Of a DNA stretch of 64,000 nt, positions 43,680 through 51,872 are shown one piece after another; position 1 is the stretch's first letter, and each line of letters opens with the position of its first letter. The translations under genes and the position numbers were made by a program. The stretch comes from Gulbenkiania mobilis (GTDB taxonomy: Bacteria > Pseudomonadota > Gammaproteobacteria > Burkholderiales > Chromobacteriaceae). The notes below the pieces were generated by a model. The model had not been told where the DNA came from and did no database searches. It was given only the letters and a program-made list of their open reading frames with translations. The stretch spans positions 248,001 to 312,000 of the forward strand of contig SMDA01000001.1 in assembly GCA_004346645.1 (NCBI GenBank), in the 5' to 3' direction.

Positions 43680-43706
43680 TTGCAGTATACCCCTATGGGG
43701 TATAAT
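43680..43706 (+). promoter_or_regulatory. Copper-responsive promoter/operator of copA
   Basis: TATACCCC-TAT-GGGGTATA (43686-43704) is a perfect inverted repeat of the CsoR type (TACCCC...GGGGTA). It overlaps the -10 box TATAAT (43701-43706). A -35-like TTGCAG lies at 43680-43685 with a short 15-bp spacer. Repressor release by Cu(I) is inferred. No csoR gene is in the window. Confidence 0.65.
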
Positions 43707-43729
43707 ATGCCCGGTAAGGAGGAACAGTC

Positions 43730-46090
43730 ATGAGCCATCGCATCACCTTGCCCGTGGAGGGCATGACCTGCAATGCGTGCGCTGCACGCGTCGAAAGGCA
43801 GCTCAATCGCCTGCCGGGTGTGGAAGCGGCCGTCAGTTTTGCCAGCGAGGCTGCCACCGTGGCGCTGCCGGACGACGGTTCCAGTGGTCTTTCGGATGTG
43901 GTGGCCATGATCGAGAAGACCGGTTATCGGGTGCCACAGGCGCGGGAAACTGTGGAGATCGAGGGAATGACCTGCGCGGCCTGTGCCAACCGGCTGGAGA
44001 AGGTGCTCAATCGGCTGCCGGGCATGCAGGCCAGTGTCAGCTTTGCCAGCGAGTCCGCAACCCTTTCCTACCCTGAGGGCGTATACGACTTCGAGCAGAT
44101 TGCCCAAACAGTGCGCAAGGCAGGCTTCGGTGCCCGCCGTCCGGAGGTAGCCCCGGAGTCTGCTTCGGCCAACCTTGAGGCGCGGCATGCCACAGCCTGG
44201 CAGCGGGACCGGCGGGCTTTTGCCGTGTCTGCCCTGTTGACCTTGCCCTTTCTGCTTGAGATGGCTCTGATGCTGTCCGGCAGCCACCATGGCTTTCTGC
44301 CGCGCTGGTTGCAATGGCTGCTGGCCACGCCGGTACAGTTCGTGATCGGGTGGCGCTTCTACCGTGGGGCCTGGCACGCCCTGCGTGGCGGCGGTGCCAA
44401 CATGGACGTCCTCGTCGCCTTGGGGACGACCATGGCTTGGCTGCTGTCAACGGTGGTGACCGTGGCCGGGCTGCACACACAGCATGTCTATTTTGAGGCG
44501 AGTGCGGCGGTGATCACGCTGGTGCTGCTGGGCAAGCTGTTGGAGTCGCGTGCCAAGGGCAAAACCGCCGGGGCCATCGAGGCCCTGATCCGGCTGGCCC
44601 CCCGGACTGCACGGGTGGAAAGGGAAGGCCAGTGGGTCGATGTTCCTGCCGAACAGTTGGCCGAAGGCGACCGTGTGATGGTGCGTAACGGTGAGACGGT
44701 ACCGGTGGACGGCACGGTGGTCAGCGGCCATGCCAGCCTAGACGAGAGCATGCTCACCGGCGAGAGCCTGCCAGTGGGCAAGCAGGCGGGTGATGCGGTG
44801 TTTGCCGGCACGCGTAACCGGGAGGGCATGCTGGAAGTGCTGGCTACAGGCGTGGGCAGCCGTACTCAGCTGGCGGACATTGTGCGCATGGTGAAGACGG
44901 CGCAGGGCTCCAAGGCGCCGATCCAGCGGCTTGCGGACGTGATTTCTGGAGTGTTCGTGCCTGCCGTGCTGGGCATTGCCCTGCTGACCCTGGTGGCCAC
45001 CGGTCTGCTAACCGGCAACTGGGTGGAGGCGCTGATCCGTGCGGTGGCGGTGCTGGTGATCGCCTGCCCGTGTGCCCTGGGCCTGGCCACCCCCACCGCG
45101 GTCATGGTGGGCATGGGCAATGGCGCGCGGCGCGGCATCCTGTTTCGTAATGCTGCCGCGCTGGAGCATGCGGGGCGCCTGACGGCATTGGTGCTGGACA
45201 AGACGGGGACGCTGACCGAAGGGCAGCCGCAAGTGCGGTCGGTCCAGGGCTTTGGTGTGTCTCCGGAATCGGTATTGCAGTGGGCCGCCAGCGTCGAGGC
45301 CGGCTCCGAGCACCCACTGGCTCGGGCCGTTCTGGCCGAGGCGCGCAACCGGACGCTGTCGCCCCTGGCTGTGGAAGCCTTCGTGGCGACGATTGGCCAG
45401 GGAGTGGAAGCACATGTCGCCGGCGTCGGGCGCATCCGTGTGGGGGTGCCGGGCTGGGCCGGGCCGGCACCGGCAGAGGTCGACGCTCACTACGCCGATG
45501 GCCTGACAGTGCTCGCGGTGGCGCGCGATGGCCAATGCATCGGGCTGATCGCGGTGGCTGACCCACTGCGGGCCACCTCGGTGGAAGCCGTGCGCCGCCT
45601 GAAGGAGGCTGGGGTACGGGTCGTGATGCTGACCGGGGACAATGCCGCAACCGCACGACGCGTGGCGGCCGAGGCCGGCATCACGCACTGGCAGGCCCAG
45701 GTGAGGCCCGAAGAAAAAGCCGCCGAGGTGGCCCGGCTCAAGGCAGAAGGTCACATCGTGGGCATGGCCGGCGACGGCATCAACGATGCGCCCGCCCTGG
45801 CACTGGCAGATGTCAGCTTTGCCATGGGCACTGGGGCCGACGTAGCCATCGAGGCGGCCGACGTGACGCTCATGCGTGCCGATCTGGTGCATCTGGCGGA
45901 CGCCATCCGGCTGTCACGCGCCACGCTGACCAAGATCCGCCAGAACCTGTTTTTTGCCTTTGTCTACAACACACTGGGCATCCCGCTTGCCGCCTTGGGC
46001 TGGCTGAACCCGGTGATCGCAGGCGCCGCTATGGCAGCCAGTTCGGTCTCGGTCGTGACCAACTCGCTGCTGCTGCGCCGTTGGAAATGA
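43730..46090 (+). CDS. copA: Copper-exporting P1B-type ATPase
   Basis: Pumps Cu(I) out across the inner membrane. A 786-residue protein with two N-terminal metal-binding domains (GMTCNACAARVE, C14/C17; GMTCAACANRLE, C82/C85) and the membrane CPC motif in VIACPCALGLATPTAV (near residue 446). The phosphorylation site is LDKTGTLTEGQ (D near 490), with GDGINDAPALALADVSFA in the hinge. AAGGAGGAAC precedes the start. copZ follows after 29 bp. Confidence 0.97.
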   Translation: MSHRITLPVEGMTCNACAARVERQLNRLPGVEAAVSFASEAATVALPDDGSSGLSDVVAMIEKTGYRVPQARETVEIEGMTCAACANRLEKVLNRLPGMQASVSFASESATLSYPEGVYDFEQIAQTVRKAGFGARRPEVAPESASANLEARHATAWQRDRRAFAVSALLTLPFLLEMALMLSGSHHGFLPRWLQWLLATPVQFVIGWRFYRGAWHALRGGGANMDVLVALGTTMAWLLSTVVTVAGLHTQHVYFEASAAVITLVLLGKLLESRAKGKTAGAIEALIRLAPRTARVEREGQWVDVPAEQLAEGDRVMVRNGETVPVDGTVVSGHASLDESMLTGESLPVGKQAGDAVFAGTRNREGMLEVLATGVGSRTQLADIVRMVKTAQGSKAPIQRLADVISGVFVPAVLGIALLTLVATGLLTGNWVEALIRAVAVLVIACPCALGLATPTAVMVGMGNGARRGILFRNAAALEHAGRLTALVLDKTGTLTEGQPQVRSVQGFGVSPESVLQWAASVEAGSEHPLARAVLAEARNRTLSPLAVEAFVATIGQGVEAHVAGVGRIRVGVPGWAGPAPAEVDAHYADGLTVLAVARDGQCIGLIAVADPLRATSVEAVRRLKEAGVRVVMLTGDNAATARRVAAEAGITHWQAQVRPEEKAAEVARLKAEGHIVGMAGDGINDAPALALADVSFAMGTGADVAIEAADVTLMRADLVHLADAIRLSRATLTKIRQNLFFAFVYNTLGIPLAALGWLNPVIAGAAMAASSVSVVTNSLLLRRWK
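44164..44174 (-). repeat. GGTTGGCCGAA uptake-sequence-like repeat
   Basis: Exact 11-mer (AGG form) inside copA, in the linker after the second metal-binding domain. Confidence 0.7.
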
Positions 46091-46119
46091 CTTTCATCAA
46101 TCTCTAAAGGAACAAGACC

Positions 46120-46338
46120 ATGATTGAAATGACGATGTCGGTACGCGGCATGACCTGCGTGGGCTGTGTCAACAGCGTGAACGAAGTTCTCAACCGTATC
46201 GAGGGCGTGGAATCGGCCGAAGTGAACCTGCAGACCGCCAGTGCACGCGTCTGTTACGACGAAAGCCGCGTGGCGCCGGATGCGCTGCTGCAGGCGGTGA
46301 ACGACGCCGGCTTTGAAGCCAGCTCGATCAGCGCCTGA
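46120..46338 (+). CDS. copZ: Copper chaperone (heavy-metal-associated domain)
   Basis: A 72-residue single HMA domain with GMTCVGCVNSV (C13, C16), a ferredoxin-like fold by pattern. Delivers Cu(I) to CopA. Same transcript as copA (29 bp apart), own ribosome site AAAGGAACAAG. Confidence 0.92.
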   Translation: MIEMTMSVRGMTCVGCVNSVNEVLNRIEGVESAEVNLQTASARVCYDESRVAPDALLQAVNDAGFEASSISA

Positions 46339-46359
46339 CGCAGCGTCACCGAGTGATCT

Positions 46360-46393
46360 TTCGGCCAACCTCGCTGCGGCAGGGTTGGCCGAA
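46360..46393. terminator. Inverted pair of uptake-like repeats between copZ and a convergent gene
   Basis: TTCGGCCAACC (46360-46370) and GGTTGGCCGAA (46383-46393) form an 11-bp perfect stem with a 12-nt loop. Both arms are exact 11-mers. There is no T-run, so termination is probable rather than certain. It lies 21 bp behind the copZ stop. Confidence 0.7.
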
Positions 46394-46407
46394 GCATGTT
46401 TCAGGGC

Positions 46408-47187
46408 TCAGACTCGCCCGCCGGGGCGGATCACGCTGCCTGCCACGAGTTGCCGGATGTCCCGCCCACCGCCTAGTGCAGGGGCAATCAGTGCCATCAT
46501 CCGCGCTTCATCTCCCGGTTCGAGGTGACTGACCCAGAAACGGACCGAGGAGGGAAGGCCCTCCAGAAGCGGGGCCAGCAGGGCTGGGGAGAGGTGACCA
46601 AACCGTGCAGCGGTCTCGGCGCGGCTGTCGTCGTAGGAGATCTCACCCAACACGTCGGTCAGGTGCGGTACGCGTGCGAGCGCCTTCCAGAAGGCCGGGC
46701 AGGGACCGCTATCCCCGGTAAAGGCCCAGGCAACGCGGCCTTCGTCAACTAGCCACCCCAGCGCAGGCACACTGTGGCAGGCGGGCAAGGCGGCGACCGT
46801 CAAGCCATGTATCTGTAGTCTCTCCTCCGGGGTTACCGGGCACAGCCGCACGAAAGCCCTGTCCGGATGTGGGTAACGGGTGTAATCAGGCCAGAGAGGT
46901 CCGGAAAACATGTGAGTCTTGAGTGCCTGCACCGTTTCGGGTCCGGTATAGACCGTTACACCGCCACCACCGTTGCTGGCATGGGCATGCGCCAGAAGCG
47001 GCAATAGACCACTATGGTCCAAGTGGCTGTGCGTGAGCAGTACAGTATCGATGGCAAGCAGGTCGGGCAGAGGAAGATCCCCCACGCCTGTTCCACAATC
47101 GATGAGGATGGCCTCTCCTACCCGGAAGCTGGTGGTTCGAGCAGGGCCGCCGATGCCCGAAGAGGCGCCAAGTACGGTAATGTCCAT
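46408..47187 (-). CDS. Metallo-beta-lactamase-fold hydrolase, class II cyclic-nucleotide phosphodiesterase-like
   Basis: A 259-residue protein with THSHLDHSG (H53, H55, D57, H58), an N-terminal VLGASSGIGGPARTTSF loop, and FTGDSGPCPAFW and SHLEPGDE supplying the later metal ligands. The overall pattern (G-S/A-x-G near the N-terminus, THxHxDHxxG) fits class II 3',5'-cAMP phosphodiesterases of the CpdP/PDE1 type, but other lactamase-fold hydrolases cannot be excluded. It converges on copZ across the repeat-pair hairpin. Confidence 0.75.
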   Translation of the reverse strand: MDITVLGASSGIGGPARTTSFRVGEAILIDCGTGVGDLPLPDLLAIDTVLLTHSHLDHSGLLPLLAHAHASNGGGGVTVYTGPETVQALKTHMFSGPLWPDYTRYPHPDRAFVRLCPVTPEERLQIHGLTVAALPACHSVPALGWLVDEGRVAWAFTGDSGPCPAFWKALARVPHLTDVLGEISYDDSRAETAARFGHLSPALLAPLLEGLPSSVRFWVSHLEPGDEARMMALIAPALGGGRDIRQLVAGSVIRPGGRV

Positions 47188-47264
47188 GTGGGTTCCAACG
47201 TGCAGTCAGCCGATTCTAGCTGTCGCTGCGCTACCCGTGCAGGTTTTTACCGAGTCTCATGAAA

Positions 47265-47286
47265 AACGGCGGGTTTCCCCGCCGTT
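47265..47286 (-). terminator. Terminator of the M14 peptidase gene
   Basis: AACGGCGGG/CCCGCCGTT with loop TTTC. On the minus strand it is followed by TTTTC, 21 bp behind the peptidase stop. Confidence 0.85.
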
Positions 47287-47307
47287 CCTGGTTGCTTGGA
47301 GTGTGAC

Positions 47308-49203
47308 TTAACGCACCACCCCCACCGGATACAGGTATCGGTTGCTATCGGCAAACGGTGTACGCTCATAGAACCAGTTCAGGCGGGCACTGCGGTCGGC
47401 GGCAAACTTCTTGTCCGACTTCAGACGGGCTTCGAATGCCTTGCGCAAGGCAGGGCTTTCGGCCAGCATGCGCCGGGCCATGGGTTCCATTACATAGGCC
47501 TCGGGGGCTTCGGCCGACGTGAGGTTTGCGTTGAAGAAGCCCCAGTGCAAGAAGGAGTCGGGGCTTTCCGGCTCCAGCAGCACCATGGCCAGCGTGCCCA
47601 GGCGCTGGTTGGGGTCGATGACCACCGAACCGGCCGGGTAGGTCACGCGACGCTGTTGCGGTACCGGCTTGCCGCTGACCAGCAGGCGTCCTTCATAGCC
47701 CGGAATCTTGTCGGCGGATTCGCGGTCCGGTTCGAACGGGGTGCCAAGCTTCACGTCCTCCAGCCGGTAGACCGTGACGTCGTAGCTGGTCGGCTTGTCC
47801 AGCGTGGTCATCTGGATCCCGTGCACTTTCATCCGTTCGATCACGTCATGCCACTGTGCAGGCACGACATAGGCCTTGGGACGGGGCACCACCAGGTCCG
47901 GAGCCGTCAGCGGGGTGATCGGCAGCTTGTAGTCCTGTGGCTGATTGGTCCAGCGCATGATCTTGTCGCCGGTGATCGGCGAGGCCACCTTTTCGTATTT
48001 CACCCCCTTGAAGTCCACCACCTGCGGCTTGCCCTCTGCTTCCTTCCAAGTGAGAGTGACCTTTTCCGGACGCAGCTTGCGGTCGGCCTCGATGGCTGCG
48101 CGCAGGCTGTCGCGGTTGGCCGCCACCCGCTCGAAGATGGACTGGTACAGCACGTAGTTGCCCAGCACCTGTTGCGGATAGGGCTTGAGCGCGTGCAGTT
48201 CCACCAGGATGCCCGGTGTGCCGCGCACGTCTGCATACTGGTTTGAGAAGCGGGCCAGGTCGGTGTAGTAGGGATAGTAGCCCTTGCTCGGGTCCTCGTT
48301 GTCATTCATCGAGATGCAGACATTGGGCTCGTGTCCGTACTGCCGCAGGGTGGCGTACACCGTCGGCGTCATCACCTCATCCATCCAACGTGTGGCATTG
48401 GGCGACCAACCCATGCCGTTGTTGCAGTAGGTAACGTCGTAGCGGTAATTCACCCCGTCGGTGGAGTGCGTGTCGATGAAGAAGTCCGGATCGTATTCGT
48501 TAAGTACCCGCGCCACGTTGCGGATCTCCGGGCTGTCCAGCTTGGTGAAGTCGCGGTTCAGGTTGAGGTTGCGGCTGTTCACGCGCCAGCCGGTTTCGGT
48601 GGGACCGTTCTGGTTGATGCGGCCGTACTTACCATAGCGCATGTCGCCATCGGCATTGATGGTGGGCACGAACAGCAGGTTGACCTTGTCCAGCAGAGCC
48701 TTCTGGTTGCCCCGGACCGTCATGTCGCGAATCATCATCAGGCCGGCATCCTTGCCGTTGGCTTCTCCGGCATGGATGCCGGCCTGTACGTATACCGTCG
48801 GCTTGCCGCTGGCGCGCAGGCCGGCGGCGGACTTGTCGGCACTGGTGGACACCACCGCCATCACCAGCGGGCGGCCCTCATCGGTGGGCTCGGTCAGAGT
48901 CACCAGACGGATCAGCTCCGGACGTGCCGCAGCCAGGCGCTGCAGGTAGGCCACGGTTTCGCTGTAGGGTGGGGTGTGCTGCATACCCGAGGCTTCGAAA
49001 GGTGTGGCCCAAGGGTCGTTGGCGGCCACGGCAAACGCCAGGCTCTTTCCGCTCCACGGGATGTCCGGCGGCAGGATGCGCTGTTTGGCCGCCGAGAGAA
49101 ACTGGCTGTCGTCGATGTAGTCGGGCCCGGTGGGCACACCGGCCCAAGCGGGCAGCGTGCTGACGAGGGCAGCGATCAGGGTCAGGCGTTGGGCGCGTTG
49201 CAT
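47308..49203 (-). CDS. Exported M14-family zinc carboxypeptidase
   Basis: A 631-residue peptidase with signal peptide MQRAQRLTLIAALVSTLPAW (cleavage near AWA-GV). Zinc ligands are H144 and E147 (GIHAGEANG) and H246 (IDTHSTDG). The catalytic glutamate is E335 in GILVELHALKPY. NADGDMRYGKYGRINQNGPT and NLNLNRDFTKLDSPE are typical of the large proteobacterial M14 group. It probably acts in the periplasm or outside the cell on peptides. Monocistronic by spacing. Confidence 0.9.
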   Translation of the reverse strand: MQRAQRLTLIAALVSTLPAWAGVPTGPDYIDDSQFLSAAKQRILPPDIPWSGKSLAFAVAANDPWATPFEASGMQHTPPYSETVAYLQRLAAARPELIRLVTLTEPTDEGRPLVMAVVSTSADKSAAGLRASGKPTVYVQAGIHAGEANGKDAGLMMIRDMTVRGNQKALLDKVNLLFVPTINADGDMRYGKYGRINQNGPTETGWRVNSRNLNLNRDFTKLDSPEIRNVARVLNEYDPDFFIDTHSTDGVNYRYDVTYCNNGMGWSPNATRWMDEVMTPTVYATLRQYGHEPNVCISMNDNEDPSKGYYPYYTDLARFSNQYADVRGTPGILVELHALKPYPQQVLGNYVLYQSIFERVAANRDSLRAAIEADRKLRPEKVTLTWKEAEGKPQVVDFKGVKYEKVASPITGDKIMRWTNQPQDYKLPITPLTAPDLVVPRPKAYVVPAQWHDVIERMKVHGIQMTTLDKPTSYDVTVYRLEDVKLGTPFEPDRESADKIPGYEGRLLVSGKPVPQQRRVTYPAGSVVIDPNQRLGTLAMVLLEPESPDSFLHWGFFNANLTSAEAPEAYVMEPMARRMLAESPALRKAFEARLKSDKKFAADRSARLNWFYERTPFADSNRYLYPVGVVR

Positions 49204-49331
49204 GGTGCGAACTCCGTAAGAGGATGATGGGGAAAGCGTAACGTGCAGCGGCTTTTTCTGTATATGATAATTAGCTAATCATTGCCCGCGATCAAGGGTA
49301 ACCTGTCGCATTTCGCGTGAGGCAGACAAGG

Positions 49332-49355
49332 AAAAGCCCGCCATGGGCGGGCTTT
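49332..49355 (-). terminator. Terminator of the glucose dehydrogenase gene
   Basis: AAGCCCGCC-ATG-GGCGGGCTT, 9-bp perfect stem, with a T-run on the minus strand, 20 bp behind the gene. The leader region 49204-49330 before it carries the peptidase promoter zone (TATATGATAATTAGC). Confidence 0.85.
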
Positions 49356-49374
49356 GGGGTGAATCCTGCCAGCT

Positions 49375-51771
49375 TCAGCGCTGCTGCCCGGCAGGCAGGG
49401 CATACGCGATCAGCGAGTCGCCAAGCTTGGTGCCCAGCGAGCCGTGACCACCGGCCATCACCACCACGTACTGCCGTCCGGTGCGCTCCGAGACATAGCT
49501 CATCGGTGTAGCCTGGCCGCCTGCAGGCAGCCGGTCGCGCCAGAGCTGGCGGCCGGTCTTCACGTCATAGGCGCGCAGGTAGTAGTCGAGTGTGGCGCTC
49601 ATGAAGGCCACCCCTCCGGCCGTCACCATCGGGCCACCCAGACTGGGCACGCCCAGCGGCACCGGCACTGGCAGGGGTGCGCTGTCGCGGATGGTGCCGT
49701 TGCGATGCATCCATATCTTCTTCATCGTGCGCAGGTCCACGGCGGCCATGTAGCCCCACGGGGGCGCCTGGCAGGGGATTCCCAGAGGCGAGAGGAAGGG
49801 GCGCAGGATGACGCCGAAGGGGGTGCCGGTCATCGGCTGAATGCCCATCTCCGAGCCGTTGTTGTCCCGTTCCACCCCCTCTTCACGCGGGATCAGGCGC
49901 GAGCGGAAGGCCATATAGTTCGGGTTGGCGATCATCACCTGCCGGACCGGGTCGATGGCCACGCCGCCCCAGTCGAACACACCATAGTTGCCCGGGTAGA
50001 CCAGCGAGCCCTTCACCGAAGGCGGAGTGAAGATGCCTTCATAGCGATGGCGGCGGAACTGGATGCGGCACACCAGCTGGTCCAGTGGGCTGGAGCCCCA
50101 CATGTCGGTCTCGCGCAGGGGCTTCTCGGGGGCGAAGCTCAGCACAGAGAAAGGCTGGGTAGGGGCTGTCCAGTCGCCCTTGGCCGCGCCCTGCGGCACT
50201 GGGCGTTCTGGCGCCGGCACCAGCAGGCGGCCGGTGCGGCGGTCGAGCACGTAGACGTCGCCACGCTTGGTGGGCGCTACGAGCGCCGGCACACGCCCTT
50301 CGGGCCGGCCCAGGTCCACCAGTGTCGGCTGCGCGCCGATATCCATATCCCAGAGGTCGTGATGCACCGTCTGGTAGACCCAGCGCAGTTTGCCGCTGGC
50401 GATGTCCAGTGCGACGATGCTGCTGCTGAAGCGTTCCGCCGGCTGCTTGCGGTTGCCCCCCCAGATGTCCGGCGTCTGGTTGCCCATGGGGATGTACACC
50501 AGGCCCAGGCGCTCGTCCACACTGGACACCGACCAGGAGTTGGGCGAGTTGCGAACATACTGGCGTCCGGGCGGCAGGGGCGTGGTTTCGTCCGGGTTGC
50601 CCGAGTCCCAGTTCCACACCAGCTTGCCGCTGTCGATGTCGAACCCGAGGATCACACCGGACGGTTCGTTGGTGGAGTCGTTGTCGGTTACGCTGGCAGA
50701 AGCCACAAGGATGCGGTTAGTGACCACGGGGGGAGAGGTTGGGTTGAGGGCGCCCCGCTTGATGGCTCCCTGACCGGCTTTCAGGTCCACCACGCCACGT
50801 TGGCCGAAGCGGGTGCAGGGCTGGCCGGTATCGGCATTGACTGCCACGAGGGTAGCGTCGGCGGTGGGGGCGTAAATGCGGCGCGGGCACTCGCTGACGG
50901 CGGGCGAATCGGCAGCGGTGCGCCCATAGGCGGCGGCATCGTAATAGGCGACGCCGCGACAGATCATGTGTTGATAGTGACTGGCATCGCGGTTGATGCG
51001 TGGGTTGAAGCGCCAGCGCTCGCGGCCGGTGTCGGGGTCGAGGGCGATCACGATGTTGTGCGGCGTGCAGATGTAGAGCATGCCGTTGGCCTTGAGCGGG
51101 GTGACCTCGTTGGCCATCTCGTCCGGGTCGCCCGAGCCCTTGAAGTCGCCGGTGTGGAACTCCCAAGCGCGTTCCAGGCGGGCTACGTTGGCCGGCGTGA
51201 TCTGGCTCAACGGTGCATAACGGTCGCCATAGCCGGAATGGCCATACGCAGACCAATCGCGCGGGGCGAAGTGGGCGGCTTGGTTACCCGGGGCTGTGGT
51301 TTCGGCCAGGCTCCCCTCCAGGGTGCCTGGCGCCGGACGGAAGAACACGCCGTATACCAGCAGCACCGCAGCCAGCAGCAGCACGATGCGCAGCAGGGTG
51401 ACTTCACGCGCGAGCTTGACCGCGCCGTGAGTGGTGGAGAGCCGATTGGGCACCCAGGGCAGCGCCAGCCACAGGCCAAGCACGATCCACAGGTCCAGAC
51501 GCGGCACCAGTTGCCAGCCGTCCAGTCCGACCTCGATCACCGACCACACCATCGTGCCGGCCAAAAGCACAATGTATAGCCAGAAAGCGTGCAGGGGGCG
51601 CCTCCAGAGCAGCCAGGCAGTCGCCAGCAGCATCAGGCCGGCAACGAGATAGTAGGGCGAGCCGCCCAACCAGACGAGGAGGCCGCCTCCACCAAGGAAA
51701 GCCAGCGCGAAGAGGGCAAAGACAAGTACGGTCAGGCGGATCAGCCTGCCGTGGGCAGCAAGTGTGGGCAC
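49375..51771 (-). CDS. gcd: Membrane-bound PQQ-dependent glucose dehydrogenase
   Basis: A 798-residue quinoprotein that oxidises glucose to gluconolactone in the periplasm and passes electrons to ubiquinone. Five N-terminal transmembrane segments occupy residues about 10-135. The beta-propeller that follows shows W-motifs and PQQ-binding stretches such as VWNWDSGNPDETTPLPPGR and HHDLWDMDIGAQPTLVDL, then FRRHRYEGIFTPPS and MTAGGVAFMSAT-like C-terminal parts. GTG at 51771 is chosen because GGAGGAATACT precedes it. No PQQ biosynthesis genes are in the window, so the cofactor must come from elsewhere. Confidence 0.93.
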   Translation of the reverse strand: MPTLAAHGRLIRLTVLVFALFALAFLGGGGLLVWLGGSPYYLVAGLMLLATAWLLWRRPLHAFWLYIVLLAGTMVWSVIEVGLDGWQLVPRLDLWIVLGLWLALPWVPNRLSTTHGAVKLAREVTLLRIVLLLAAVLLVYGVFFRPAPGTLEGSLAETTAPGNQAAHFAPRDWSAYGHSGYGDRYAPLSQITPANVARLERAWEFHTGDFKGSGDPDEMANEVTPLKANGMLYICTPHNIVIALDPDTGRERWRFNPRINRDASHYQHMICRGVAYYDAAAYGRTAADSPAVSECPRRIYAPTADATLVAVNADTGQPCTRFGQRGVVDLKAGQGAIKRGALNPTSPPVVTNRILVASASVTDNDSTNEPSGVILGFDIDSGKLVWNWDSGNPDETTPLPPGRQYVRNSPNSWSVSSVDERLGLVYIPMGNQTPDIWGGNRKQPAERFSSSIVALDIASGKLRWVYQTVHHDLWDMDIGAQPTLVDLGRPEGRVPALVAPTKRGDVYVLDRRTGRLLVPAPERPVPQGAAKGDWTAPTQPFSVLSFAPEKPLRETDMWGSSPLDQLVCRIQFRRHRYEGIFTPPSVKGSLVYPGNYGVFDWGGVAIDPVRQVMIANPNYMAFRSRLIPREEGVERDNNGSEMGIQPMTGTPFGVILRPFLSPLGIPCQAPPWGYMAAVDLRTMKKIWMHRNGTIRDSAPLPVPVPLGVPSLGGPMVTAGGVAFMSATLDYYLRAYDVKTGRQLWRDRLPAGGQATPMSYVSERTGRQYVVVMAGGHGSLGTKLGDSLIAYALPAGQQR

Positions 51772-51843
51772 AGTATTCCTCCGGGCACGGTCCACGTCGG
51801 GCCCGGCAATTTATGTACCCGGAATGGTAGGGGTTAGGCGAGT

Positions 51844-51869
51844 GACGCCGCGGGCCGGGCCGCGGCGTC
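51844..51869. terminator. Strong GC hairpin behind phnE
   Basis: GACGCCGCGG/CCGCGGCGTC with a 6-nt loop. No T-run, so a rho-independent function is uncertain. Confidence 0.4.
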
Positions 51870-51872
51870 CTC

